Part shown: in pieces, positions 1-5,763 of the stretch
Layout of the letters: each line of letters opens with the position of its first letter
Position numbering within the stretch: the first letter of the stretch is position 1
Virus record (IMG/VR): IMGVR_UViG_3300030104_001052
Coordinates: 1-23,245 of that record
Reading direction: 5' to 3' (one strand)
Source of the DNA: a virus
DNA length: 23,245 nt
Position numbers and translations under genes: made by a program
The notes under the pieces: model-generated
What the model was told of the DNA's origin: nothing
Seen by the model: only the letters and a program-made list of their open reading frames with translations
The model's database searches: none

Positions 1-375
1 TCGATGAACCTCTGCGGTGATGGCTGCGGATATCTGACCTTGGTCTTTGGCTTCTTCCCGTAGGTCGTGGAGCGTGGATAGATGATTCTCTAAAGAAACT
101 GCATCTCTCTGTGAGGCTGCGATTTCCAAGTCTATGAGGTAGTTTCGTACAACTGGGTTATGATTTAGTAGAACACTGCCTTGTGTCTTAGCTCCCTTCC
201 TGTCTTTAGTATACCCTGCTTTAATAGCAGACTCAGTAGCTGTTTGTCCTTTGAAATACTCTTTACAAAATAGCTTTTGTTTCTGGTTGAGTGGTTGCCA
301 CGTCTTACCCTTGTCATCAATAAAGGCTTTACCATCTTCCGTTGGCATTAATGAAGTATAACTTAGCTGTTTCAT
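1..375 (-). CDS. terS: Phage terminase small subunit (3' part outside the window)
   Basis: The minus strand reads from ATG at 373-375 to the window edge without a stop, giving 125 residues. Residues about 25-60 carry the typical small-terminase helix-turn-helix region (NQKQKLFCKEYFKG, then QTATESAIKAGYT, then a region ending in NPVVRNYL), as in the Terminase_2 family. Such proteins bind viral DNA at the packaging site and hand it to the large subunit. The later part (EEAKDQGQISAAITAEVHR) is also typical. An AGGAGA Shine-Dalgarno sits just upstream of the ATG. The gene lies beyond the terminator at 646-671 and lacks the promoter motif seen upstream of the other minus-strand units, so it is probably the first gene of the late packaging/structural operon. 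The family call is from recognition, not from a search. Confidence 0.85.
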   Translation of the reverse strand, partial: MKQLSYTSLMPTEDGKAFIDDKGKTWQPLNQKQKLFCKEYFKGQTATESAIKAGYTKDRKGAKTQGSVLLNHNPVVRNYLIDLEIAASQRDAVSLENHLSTLHDLREEAKDQGQISAAITAEVHR

Positions 376-645
376 TCGTATCTCCTGAGTTCGTCAAGTA
401 GTTATTACTATCATATTAGATTATATATCTTTTATATACTTTTCTCATGCCCTCTAGGTATCTTACCTATAGTTTCTAATAGACTAATAGAATTCTATTA
501 GTTTTGAAAAACCAACGAACAGAGTAACCAAGAGACTTGTAGAGTCATTCTATTAGTATATTAGAGATATTAGTAGTTTTGAGAAACTTTTTACAAAAAC
601 TTTTTTATTTTACCAGATAACAATACCAATAGATTCAATAGGCAT
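376..645. promoter_or_regulatory. Non-coding control region upstream of terminase
   Basis: About 270 bp of AT-rich DNA without a credible ORF. It contains a perfect 20-bp palindrome (483-502), repeated ATTCTATTAGT (492-502 and 547-557), repeated AGTTTTGA(A/G)AAAC (500-512 and 575-587), an inverted repeat TAGGTA/TACCTA (455-460 and 464-469) and the leader word CTATAGTTTCTA (467-478) also found at 1098 and 1845. The shared GCTTTA promoter motif is absent. A TATAAT-like hexamer occurs on the minus strand near 420, but I see no convincing -35. The region most likely controls late transcription of the terminase operon. Confidence 0.55.
483..502. repeat. Perfect 20-bp palindrome, operator-like
   Basis: ACTAATAGAA is followed directly by its exact reverse complement. 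The symmetry centre lies at 492/493, inside an EcoRI-type GAATTC. The right half-site ATTCTATTAGT recurs at 547-557. A dimeric repressor or activator site is the simplest reading. Confidence 0.6.
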
Positions 646-671
646 AAAAAAGCCCCGCACGAGGCGAGGCT
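646..671 (-). terminator. Rho-independent terminator of the minus-strand block
   Basis: Read on the minus strand, AGCCTCGC and GCGGGGCT form an 8-bp GC-rich stem (one G-U pair) with a five-base loop, followed by six T. It lies 34 bp after the stop of the last early gene (705). It is the only hairpin plus U-tract I found in the window, so it insulates the terminase region from the 20-kb block upstream of it. Confidence 0.9.
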
Positions 672-704
672 ATAAATAACGGGGATTATCTTATTAATCA
701 ATCA

Positions 705-917
705 TCACGCACTTCCCACAAATGGCAACATCGAGCTAGGTTCTTCTCGCTGTATCACAGTAGGCTTTCCTTGACCCCACTGGTCTCCTTCGTAAACAAT
801 CGATCCGTCGTCCATCGTCAACTGCACTGATGGAAACTCTCGCGTCCCTCTTGCAGTCGGCTTAATCTTCGCAACCTTTGTATCTGCGTATTCCATTCCT
901 ATATATAAATGTGTCAT
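705..917 (-). CDS. Hypothetical protein, 70 aa
   Basis: Last gene of the minus-strand block. An open frame extends further upstream, but the start at 917 (MTHLYIGMEYADTKVAK) is preferred because its ATG overlaps the stop of the upstream small gene as ATGA and follows a GGAGG-type Shine-Dalgarno. The product is short and soluble, with a GDQWGQGKPTVIQREE segment near the C-terminus. I recognise no domain. It shares promoter 1139-1167 with the 56-aa gene and is followed by the terminator at 646-671. Confidence 0.65.
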   Translation of the reverse strand: MTHLYIGMEYADTKVAKIKPTARGTREFPSVQLTMDDGSIVYEGDQWGQGKPTVIQREEPSSMLPFVGSA

Positions 918-1084
918 GATGCCTCCTTCAGTGCTTTTTTCAATCCTCTCACTCGCGACTCGAAATTCCATCTTACAGGAACATCTAGGTTTCCCTGTAG
1001 CTTTCGCTCTAGGTAATTTAACAACTGTTTCATGTCATCTACATCATGACAATCAAAATTATTCGATCCTTCGTCTATACTCAT
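914..1084 (-). CDS. Small hypothetical protein, 56 aa
   Basis: First gene after promoter 1139-1167. It starts at ATG 1082-1084 after a strong AAAGGAG Shine-Dalgarno; a nearer-upstream ATG at 1087-1089 meets a stop after one further codon. The protein runs from MSIDEGSNNFDCHD to VRGLKKALKEAS and looks mostly helical, acidic at the front and basic at the end (LERKLQGN, RVRGLKKALK). Its stop overlaps the next start (ATGA). No family is recognised. The leader, Shine-Dalgarno and coupling make it a credible gene despite its length. Confidence 0.65.
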   Translation of the reverse strand: MSIDEGSNNFDCHDVDDMKQLLNYLERKLQGNLDVPVRWNFESRVRGLKKALKEAS

Positions 1085-1138
1085 ATCATTCTCCTTTCTA
1101 TAGTTTCTAGGGTTAACCTTATATTAGCCCTTAGGTAT

Positions 1139-1167
1139 ATTATAACTAACAGCAAACCGATTATAAA
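1139..1167 (-). promoter_or_regulatory. Conserved phage promoter (a)
   Basis: Minus strand: TTGCTTTATA with -35 TTTATA (1162-1167), 17-bp spacer, -10 TATAAT (1139-1144). The leader starts near an imperfect hairpin (AGGG, TAA / TTA, CCCT) and ends in the shared TAGAAACTATAGAAAGGAG sequence. Confidence 0.8.
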
Positions 1168-1179
1168 GCAACCTACGAT

Positions 1180-1488
1180 TCACGCATTTTTTACCAATAC
1201 AGGCATTCGTAAAGTAAATCCTGTGCCTCCCTCATATTCAAAATGTACATAGTTATACAAATCATTGGTCTCAACATGAACATAAACTTCAGATGGCTCG
1301 GTAATTCGACCTAACTCCATATCGTCTGCATTGGCAACTTCTTGTTTAAAACTACCTACGTCTTTCGAATAGATAATTTCATTCAAATGACTCGTTGGTT
1401 CGTATTCGTATATATCTTTAACTCGCTGTGGGCTATCGCCTGTAGATATTTCTATATTATCACAACCCGTCTTTACAAATTTATCCAT
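1180..1488 (-). CDS. Hypothetical protein, 102 aa
   Basis: Second gene of the unit driven by promoter 1886-1914. The ATG at 1486-1488 shares its A with the upstream TGA stop (TGATG), so it is preferred over the GTG one codon earlier. The protein begins MDKFVKTGCDNIEIS, is acidic in the middle (NADDMELGRITEPSEVYVHVE) and ends with a probable beta-rich segment (YVHFEYEGGTGFTLRMPVL). No catalytic motif or known domain is seen. The stop lies 13 bp before the -35 of the next promoter. Confidence 0.65.
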   Translation of the reverse strand: MDKFVKTGCDNIEISTGDSPQRVKDIYEYEPTSHLNEIIYSKDVGSFKQEVANADDMELGRITEPSEVYVHVETNDLYNYVHFEYEGGTGFTLRMPVLVKNA

Positions 1489-1832
1489 CACTCACATCCG
1501 TTAGGAATATTATCAAGCCTAGTAATCGAAGCCATGAATCCATGACCGTCGCCTATTTTCAATATATGGTAGATATATTCTTTCGATTGTATAACTGTAG
1601 TACCTATAACGTCGGCTTCAGTGAAACCCGTGCGTTCTTCGTTAATAAGTAATACGTAATCAGCGTTTTCAGGATATCCGTCTTTCGGTTTATCGACAGC
1701 GAACTCAACTAAATCGTCAGCGATTACTCCACCTTCTTCAGATAGTGGTATCATCGAATGCCATTCGTCTTTACGATACTCATCGAGTCGTTGGTTCACT
1801 TCATCTAAGTATATTTTAGTTTCTGTATTCAT
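1488..1832 (-). CDS. Hypothetical protein, 114 aa
   Basis: First gene after promoter 1886-1914, with an AAAGGAGAAAGT leader just upstream of ATG 1832. The product is acidic: a helical N-terminus (IYLDEVNQRLDEYRKDEWH), a middle segment with GYPENADYVLLINEER, and a beta-rich end (EYIYHILKIGDGHGFMASITRLD). I recognise no family. It is coupled to the 102-aa gene through a TGATG junction. Confidence 0.7.
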   Translation of the reverse strand: MNTETKIYLDEVNQRLDEYRKDEWHSMIPLSEEGGVIADDLVEFAVDKPKDGYPENADYVLLINEERTGFTEADVIGTTVIQSKEYIYHILKIGDGHGFMASITRLDNIPNGCE

Positions 1833-1885
1833 ACTTTCTCCTTTCTATAGTTTCTAGGTAAAATCTAGTATTTACCCTTAGGTAT

Positions 1886-1914
1886 ATTATAACTACCAGC
1901 AAAGCGATTATAAA
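1886..1914 (-). promoter_or_regulatory. Conserved phage promoter (b)
   Basis: Minus strand: CTGCTTTATA with -35 TTTATA (1909-1914), 17-bp spacer, -10 TATAAT (1886-1891). The leader opens with a 9-bp hairpin (AGGGTAAAT / ATTTTACCT, one G-U, loop ACTAG). The promoter and leader closely match copy (a). Confidence 0.82.
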
Positions 1915-1949
1915 GCAGTACGGCGACGCCGCAAGGCAAACTCTAGCTA

Positions 1950-2147
1950 TTAAGATAATCCCATTGCTTCCATACGGGCGATTAATACCACGCTCATATT
2001 GCAATCGTTGCAACACCTGCCGTTATTAATAGGTTGAGCATTATGTCCGTCTTCCCAAACAATATCACCTTTAGCGTTGCGTAAGGGTTCTATATGTCCG
2101 TCGCATATACTACATCTGCGGTCATCTAATTTAGTTACTTTGCTCAT
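1950..2147 (-). CDS. Small zinc-binding-type protein with GHNAQP motif, 65 aa
   Basis: Cysteine pairs CSIC (residues 12-15) and CCNDC (about 45-49) flank a conserved-looking stretch with WEDGHNAQPINNGRC, and the end reads NMSVVLIARM. This pattern (CxxC, GHNAxP, GRCCxxCN, VV) is familiar from short proteins in many phages and suggests a single zinc-binding fold. Its function is unknown. The ATG at 2147 has GGAAGG upstream and overlaps the previous stop as ATGA. Zinc binding is inferred from cysteine spacing only. Confidence 0.75.
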   Translation of the reverse strand: MSKVTKLDDRRCSICDGHIEPLRNAKGDIVWEDGHNAQPINNGRCCNDCNMSVVLIARMEAMGLS

Positions 2148-2281
2148 GATGCCACCTTCCTACTTTTTAATTCTTGTTTAGCTTTTTCAAGTCTTTTATT
2201 TTCTTCATCAGTATTTAAAAGTTTCATCATACTTAATGCTCTTATCATGTTTTTAAGGTCCCGTGTTGCTATATGTTTCAT
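2144..2281 (-). CDS. Small hypothetical protein, 45 aa
   Basis: Fills the gap between two zinc-type proteins. ATG at 2279-2281 follows a GGGAGA Shine-Dalgarno and lies 2 bp after the upstream stop. The reading frame closes with TGA overlapping the next ATG (ATGA). The product is short, basic and helical: MKHIATRDLKNMIRALSMMK, then a charged segment with EENKRLEKAKQELKSRK. No domain is recognised. The tight coupling on both sides argues that it is translated. Confidence 0.65.
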   Translation of the reverse strand: MKHIATRDLKNMIRALSMMKLLNTDEENKRLEKAKQELKSRKVAS

Positions 2282-2283
2282 AG

Positions 2284-2481
2284 TTATCTCCCGATAGTTT
2301 TCGTATCATTTATAGTTATATATTGGTACGCACCTTTATTGTAAGCAGGTGCACACTGTTTCTTACGACGCTCCGCTAGATCACTAGCTGCGGCTTCTCC
2401 ACATACCAAACAAGTCACATAGCCTAGAGCTCTCCTGCCCTCAGGTATCTGGTCGTCACATAGATTGCATTTATTTATCAT
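2284..2481 (-). CDS. Small zinc-finger protein (RRALGY/APAYNKGAYQYI type), 65 aa
   Basis: Two cysteine pairs, CNLC (residues 5-8) and CLVC (24-27), enclose PEGRRALGYVT. The second half carries RRKKQCAPAYNKGAYQYI. I recognise this arrangement from short phage proteins with a zinc-ribbon like that in the DksA/TraR C-terminus, though no DksA coiled coil is present. Its role is unknown; a nucleic-acid or RNA polymerase contact is possible. It overlaps the upstream gene by 11 bp and is followed after 2 bp by the 45-aa gene. Confidence 0.75.
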   Translation of the reverse strand: MINKCNLCDDQIPEGRRALGYVTCLVCGEAAASDLAERRKKQCAPAYNKGAYQYITINDTKTIGR

Positions 2482-2719
2482 TAGCGACCACCTGTAACTG
2501 GCTATCCCAGTCAGCGTACTCTTTGATACCTTTGCCTAAAACCTGTGTTTCATAAAAGTTAATCTCGCTAAGTACTTCGGATAGTATCGAAACATTACAC
2601 ATATGTCGCATTCTTTTACCAATATATATAATGTAATACTCACTACCTAGTCCGCCTTTAGAGTCTTTGTAGCTTACAGTGTAGAGTAAATGTTCGGTCT
2701 GAACAGTAAAGTTATCCAT
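2471..2719 (-). CDS. Hypothetical protein, 82 aa
   Basis: First gene after promoter 2760-2788, with AAAGGAGAATATT before ATG 2719. The N-terminal half looks beta-rich (FTVQTEHLLYTVSYKD, SEYYIIYIGKRM) and the rest helical (SILSEVLSEINFYETQ). No recognised family or catalytic motif. It heads a four-gene unit with two small zinc-type proteins and the 45-aa protein. Confidence 0.7.
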   Translation of the reverse strand: MDNFTVQTEHLLYTVSYKDSKGGLGSEYYIIYIGKRMRHMCNVSILSEVLSEINFYETQVLGKGIKEYADWDSQLQVVANDK

Positions 2720-2759
2720 AATATTCTCCTTTCTAATAGTGTTTTTAATAACTAGTTAT

Positions 2760-2788
2760 AGTATAGCTACCAACAAACCGATAATAAA
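2760..2788 (-). promoter_or_regulatory. Conserved phage promoter (c)
   Basis: Minus strand: TTGCTTTATT with -35 TTTATT (2783-2788), 17-bp spacer, -10 TATACT (2760-2765). The spacer keeps the ATCGGTTTG of copy (a). Confidence 0.8.
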
Positions 2789-2805
2789 GCAACCCTAGAG
2801 AGGTA

Positions 2806-3138
2806 TCACAAATCACTATCTTTTTTAAATAGACCATCCTCTAATCTACCTTTGCGGTCTTTTATCTCGTCCCATGCAGCGTCGATACATTCGGCTAATG
2901 AAGTATCGCATTGTTGAGCTAGTATTGTTAAAACTACTACGCAATCACCAATGCCATCTATTAATCCTTCTTGATCACCGTAAGCGAGTGCTCTAGCTGT
3001 CTCACCTACTTCTTCCATAAGCTTTAGCATCTGTGCTTTAGAATTTTCATTAGATGAAACGGAAATTAATCCTCTATCAATTCCCCACTCTTCTATTCTA
3101 AGTATATATTCGTCTATAGCTAAATCTAATTTACTCAC
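2806..3138 (-). CDS. MazG-like nucleotide pyrophosphohydrolase, 110 aa
   Basis: All-alpha NTP pyrophosphatase of the MazG/dUTPase-like superfamily, expected to hydrolyse a (d)NTP or related nucleotide to the monophosphate and pyrophosphate. The metal-binding signature is visible: KLMEEVGETARAL gives E42, E43 and E46, followed by DGIGDCVVVL with D61 and D65. I choose the GTG at 3136-3138 because AAAGGAG lies 8 bp before it; the open frame extends 13 codons further to an ATG without a comparable site. It overlaps the preceding gene by 8 bp and ends its unit. The true substrate cannot be read from the sequence; house-cleaning of damaged or modified nucleotides, or alarmone control, are options. 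Confidence 0.82.
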   Translation of the reverse strand: MSKLDLAIDEYILRIEEWGIDRGLISVSSNENSKAQMLKLMEEVGETARALAYGDQEGLIDGIGDCVVVLTILAQQCDTSLAECIDAAWDEIKDRKGRLEDGLFKKDSDL

Positions 3139-3349
3139 TAGGTATACTCCTTTGTAATATACGTTCGATAGAATCACCTTCCGCTATTACCTCAAAAGAA
3201 CCGTTTTTATGTTCTCTTGTAATGTGTCCGCTGTTATAAGCAGTTTCTAAATAACCATCTCTAGCTTCTAGATATTTAACTTTACCTGCCCATTTCTCTG
3301 CTTCTAGCCTTTTCTTTTGATAGGCTACTTCGTTTTTATATTCGCTCAT
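3131..3349 (-). CDS. Hypothetical protein, 72 aa
   Basis: Start at ATG 3347-3349 (MSEYKNEVAYQKKRLEAEKW) after GGGGAAG, overlapping the preceding stop as ATGA. A longer frame upstream is a shadow of the 42-aa gene. The first third is a charged helix, followed by ARDGYLETAYNSGHITREHKNG, which looks beta-rich. The end overlaps the MazG-like gene by 8 bp. No family recognised. Confidence 0.65.
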   Translation of the reverse strand: MSEYKNEVAYQKKRLEAEKWAGKVKYLEARDGYLETAYNSGHITREHKNGSFEVIAEGDSIERILQRSIPSE

Positions 3350-3474
3350 TTTTCTTCCCCTAACCAAAGTTTGGTTACTATACTGTCTGCTACGAATTCC
3401 CAAGTAAAATCCCAATTATCAGAATAATATTCTTTTAATAGTTTTACTAATTGTTTTTCAAATTCTTCGTTCAT
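3346..3474 (-). CDS. Small hypothetical protein, 42 aa
   Basis: Fills the gap between its neighbours. ATG at 3472-3474 overlaps the upstream stop (ATGA) and follows the strongest Shine-Dalgarno in this unit (AAGGAGGAGG). The product is acidic and aromatic: MNEEFEKQLVKLLKEYYSDN, then WDFTWEFVADSIVTKLW. Its stop overlaps the next ATG in the same way. No domain is recognised. Two ATGA junctions and a strong ribosome site support translation. Confidence 0.68.
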   Translation of the reverse strand: MNEEFEKQLVKLLKEYYSDNWDFTWEFVADSIVTKLWLGEEK

Positions 3475-3752
3475 TCCTCCTCCTTTAAGTTATTTTGCGC
3501 TTCCGCTTCTTCTATTTCATCTTGAAAACAATATTCAATACCTTGATATAAATGCTCCCAAGTTACTCCGTAATTAGCGTCATGATAACGCTTTACACGA
3601 TCGAGCACTTCCATACAATCATCGTCGCTAAGTTCTAAATTGATTCCTTTACCTTCGTTAAGTGCTTCAAGTTGATCTTTAACATCATCTATATGCCATA
3701 TAATCGCTATAGAATTATCACTATTATATCCATTACCAAAATCCTGACTCAT
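3471..3752 (-). CDS. Hypothetical protein, 93 aa
   Basis: Acidic protein with IAIIWHIDDVKDQLEALNEG (residues about 15-34), LSDDDCMEVLDRVKRYHDAN and GVTWEHLYQGIEYCFQDEIEE. The pattern IIW.IDDV followed by LSDDDC.EVL resembles short conserved phage proteins of unknown function; I do not know a role. It is joined to both neighbours by ATGA overlaps. Confidence 0.72.
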   Translation of the reverse strand: MSQDFGNGYNSDNSIAIIWHIDDVKDQLEALNEGKGINLELSDDDCMEVLDRVKRYHDANYGVTWEHLYQGIEYCFQDEIEEAEAQNNLKEEE

Positions 3753-4120
3753 GATGTCTCCTCTATAGGAATAAATTCCATAAAAGGTTCTTCATGATAA
3801 CCTTCTTCTAAAAAGGTAGTAAGGTCTACAATCTCATCGACTGCTCTATTACAAGAAACAGTATCGCCTTCGTTATCATTGGCTAATATACATCGACCTG
3901 CATAAGCTTGGTCACCTAATTTAAACCATCTGTTTTCGTTATTAAAACGTCCTTCATCGTCAACGATCATAATAACATCTGCACCTAAATAAACTATATC
4001 TATTAGATTGCATTGCATAGTTGTTTTAACTTGGGAAATTAAATCTTCCTCGTTAAAAACTACTCTACTGATACTTTCATCAAAAGGATCTATTAATATT
4101 AAATCAACGTCATTACTCAT
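3749..4120 (-). CDS. Hypothetical protein, 123 aa (DUF3846-like?)
   Basis: Start at ATG 4118-4120 (MSNDVDLILIDPFDES), chosen because it overlaps the upstream stop (ATGA) and has GGAGAA upstream; an in-frame ATG nine codons earlier lies inside the preceding gene. The middle reads LIDIVYLGADVIMIVDDEGR followed by NRWFKLGDQAYAGRCILAND. This order (acidic DPF start, DDEGR, GRCILA) loosely recalls the DUF3846 phage family, but the match is from memory. The C-terminus is acidic. Function unknown. Confidence 0.68.
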   Translation of the reverse strand: MSNDVDLILIDPFDESISRVVFNEEDLISQVKTTMQCNLIDIVYLGADVIMIVDDEGRFNNENRWFKLGDQAYAGRCILANDNEGDTVSCNRAVDEIVDLTTFLEEGYHEEPFMEFIPIEETS

Positions 4121-4398
4121 GATATTTTCTCCAATGGCGCACCCCATGAATCGTGCGGTTCAGCAGGGGCATCGTCGTTCACACAATGGTCTGCCCATAG
4201 TTGTAAAAAGTGATCGACATCTTTTCTAGTAATTTCGGTAAAAGGTTCGTAAACTCTATGAAAATCATAGATAACTTTACTTACCCACTCATGGGCATCC
4301 ATTACAGCTCTATCGCTTACATAACGACCCCATCTATCAGTCGCTAAACTTATGACATGCGGTAATGTTTGCTGTTTAATCTGTTTTAGAGTCAGCAT
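4117..4398 (-). CDS. Hypothetical protein, 93 aa
   Basis: A soluble, probably helical protein: MLTLKQIKQQTLPHVISLA, RYVSDRAVMDAHEWVSKVIY and VDHFLQLWADHCVNDDAP. Histidines and aspartates are frequent, but I see no metal-binding signature I can name. It overlaps the coiled-coil gene by 23 bp and the next gene by 4 bp. No family recognised. Confidence 0.66.
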   Translation of the reverse strand: MLTLKQIKQQTLPHVISLATDRWGRYVSDRAVMDAHEWVSKVIYDFHRVYEPFTEITRKDVDHFLQLWADHCVNDDAPAEPHDSWGAPLEKIS

Positions 4399-4576
4399 TT
4401 TGTACCTCCGCTCTTGGCATAAAACTAGATATAACTCCTAAGATTTTTCGGTCGCTCTCGAACATAGCTATCTTCTCTTCGAGGAGAGTAATCCTGTTAT
4501 GCATTGATCTAATAGATTCAAGATTATTTTGAATACTAGCCATCAGTGTTTTAATTATTTTTTCGTTATCTTCCAT
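4376..4576 (-). CDS. Coiled-coil protein, 66 aa, behind the long structured leader
   Basis: First protein gene after promoter 4881-4909 and the 298-nt leader. The ATG at 4576 has the usual AGAAAGGAG site. Residues 1-42 form a probable coiled coil (MEDNEKIIKTLMASIQNN, IRSMHNRITLLEEKIAMFES), and the end is polar. No enzymatic motif. Because the leader is so structured, this gene is the most likely to be controlled at translation, unless the RNA acts on its own. Confidence 0.65.
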   Translation of the reverse strand: MEDNEKIIKTLMASIQNNLESIRSMHNRITLLEEKIAMFESDRKILGVISSFMPRAEVQNADSKTD

Positions 4577-4874
4577 ATATTTCTCCTTTCTTAGTTTATG
4601 AAACTGAATTTGTAGTGTGTTGGAAAACGGTTTCTAGCACTTACTCCAACTCTCAACCTATGACCACGTTTAAGGGTTTTATGATAGGCTCGTTCAACAC
4701 TACAAAATAGGGTGGCATGGGCTCAGTATCCTGAGCACTAGCCACTTGGAAGTCTAGTAGTTTAAAGTCACTTCTCGGGATAACTTCCCAGCACCCGATG
4801 GCTGACTTTGGAACAGGAAAACTATAAAACCTGCTCCTAGTCTGCGGTAATATCTTACCGCATGTATTTAATAT
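4577..4874 (-). ncRNA. Candidate structured RNA / long 5' leader (unknown class)
   Basis: A 298-nt stretch between the predicted transcription start of promoter (d) and the coiled-coil gene, with higher GC than its surroundings. Read on the minus strand it offers: stem 1, TGCGGTAA/TTACCGCA, 8 bp with loop GATA (4843-4862); stem 2, GGAGCAGG/CCTGTTCC (4810-4837); stem 3, AAAGTCA/TGACTTT (4803-4809 with 4764-4770) enclosing TCGGG/CCCGA; stem 4, ACTAG+ACT/AGT+CTAGT (4737-4758); stem 5, GCTCAG/CTGAGC with loop GATA (4721-4736); and a three-way junction closed by TTTGTAGTG/CACTACAAA (4698-4706 with 4609-4617) holding AGCCTAT/ATAGGTT and GTTGGA/TCCAAC. There is no U-tract, so it is not a terminator. 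A 95-codon frame spans it but runs through the promoter and has no good start, so I prefer RNA. It could be a riboswitch-like leader or a free ncRNA. Confidence 0.6.
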
Positions 4875-4880
4875 AAGTAT

Positions 4881-4909
4881 ATTATATATAACAGCATAAC
4901 GATTATAAA
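4881..4909 (-). promoter_or_regulatory. Conserved phage promoter (d)
   Basis: Minus strand: TTGCTTTATA with -35 TTTATA (4904-4909), 17-bp spacer, -10 TATAAT (4881-4886). Predicted start near 4874. It drives the structured leader and the seven-gene unit down to 2806. Confidence 0.8.
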
Positions 4910-4923
4910 GCAACGTTATGATA

Positions 4924-5262
4924 CTAATGAATTTCACCATTTTGTGTACCTGTTATAACTAGAGGATTGGTATCTTTATTAAAATTAGGGTCATACCACT
5001 CTAAAGTCGGTATAACTACCCCATTTGTACCAAGTTTCCAGTCTTGTACATAATCTAAATATTTTTTCGATATATCACTCAATAAATCCTCAATGGGTCG
5101 AGTATCGTTCTTAAAAGTCTGTACAAACTTCTGTAAGTTAGGTTTTTTGCCTTGATCCACAGCTTCATCAATAAAAGTAAGCATTTCTATATCAACATCT
5201 GTAAGTGTATTAAAAAACTCTACCTTCTTATGCGTTTCCGCCATTAGTTCTTTAAGCGTCAT
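4924..5262 (-). CDS. Hypothetical protein, 112 aa
   Basis: Second gene of the unit from promoter 5735-5763; its ATG shares the last A of the upstream stop (TAATG). The first two thirds look helical (MTLKELMAETHKKVEFFNTL, IEDLLSDISKKYLDYVQDW); the end is loop-rich with WYDPNFNKDTNPLVITGTQNG. No domain recognised. Its stop lies 15 bp before the -35 of promoter (d). Confidence 0.68.
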   Translation of the reverse strand: MTLKELMAETHKKVEFFNTLTDVDIEMLTFIDEAVDQGKKPNLQKFVQTFKNDTRPIEDLLSDISKKYLDYVQDWKLGTNGVVIPTLEWYDPNFNKDTNPLVITGTQNGEIH

Positions 5263-5702
5263 TAATAATATCCTCCTACTTCCATTCCTGGTTCATCAAA
5301 AAATGCCCTAATATAGAAATCAGGGCATTGTTCGCGTAATACGTCTATAGCTCCTGTTGGTGGACTCCATGCAGTTATAAAAGCAAAAACAACATAATCA
5401 TCTTCCTCTTCTTCTATAGTACAATCCCAAGTATTCCATTTAGTACCCCAATGCAACACGCGCCAATCGAACCAATTATCTGCTCCGTAATCTCTTTTAT
5501 ATTGAGCACTAACAATTTCATTAAGTTCTTTAGCTTCATTCCATCCTATATTTTCTAATTCAGGGGGTATAGGAACAATCGCATTTAAATCAAAACAAGT
5601 TTCTTTTTCCTCATTTTTGAGTGAATCAACAAGCACTGCTAAATTCTGACTATCAGAGTCTCCTACGCTGATAGTAACTCTGTTAAAACAATGATTTGGC
5701 AT
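5262..5702 (-). CDS. Api92/YubB-like protein (DUF1281-type, ferredoxin-like fold), 146 aa
   Basis: The protein opens MPNHCFNRVTISVGD, has IVPIPPEL near residue 45, the signature NWFDWRVLHWGTKWNTWD at 76-93 and FAFITAWSPPTGAI at 106-119. This set (MPNxCxN start, HWGTKWN, TAWSPP) identifies the Api92-like/YubB family spread through phages and plasmids. The molecular function is not established to my knowledge. It heads a two-gene unit with the usual AAAGGAG leader. The family call is confident, the role unknown. Confidence 0.85.
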   Translation of the reverse strand: MPNHCFNRVTISVGDSDSQNLAVLVDSLKNEEKETCFDLNAIVPIPPELENIGWNEAKELNEIVSAQYKRDYGADNWFDWRVLHWGTKWNTWDCTIEEEEDDYVVFAFITAWSPPTGAIDVLREQCPDFYIRAFFDEPGMEVGGYY

Positions 5703-5734
5703 AACATTTCTCCTTTCTAATAGTTATAAGTAAT

Positions 5735-5763
5735 AGTTTAAAGTGCATTTAAAGCAAAGTAAA
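5735..5763 (-). promoter_or_regulatory. Conserved phage promoter (e), inside a small ORF
   Basis: Minus strand: GTGCTTTACT with -35 TTTACT (5758-5763), 17-bp spacer, -10 TAAACT (5735-5740). It overlaps the 3' half of the candidate 25-aa membrane peptide. Confidence 0.72.

Noticed and set aside
1816-2016. 66-codon minus-strand ORF
   Set aside because: It spans promoter (b) and overlaps two better supported genes; shadow frame.
4653-4940. 95-codon minus-strand ORF across the structured leader
   Set aside because: Its first 20 codons run through promoter (d), the ATG lacks a ribosome site, and the same bases form many long stems. A short internal ATG at about 4714 is also unsupported.
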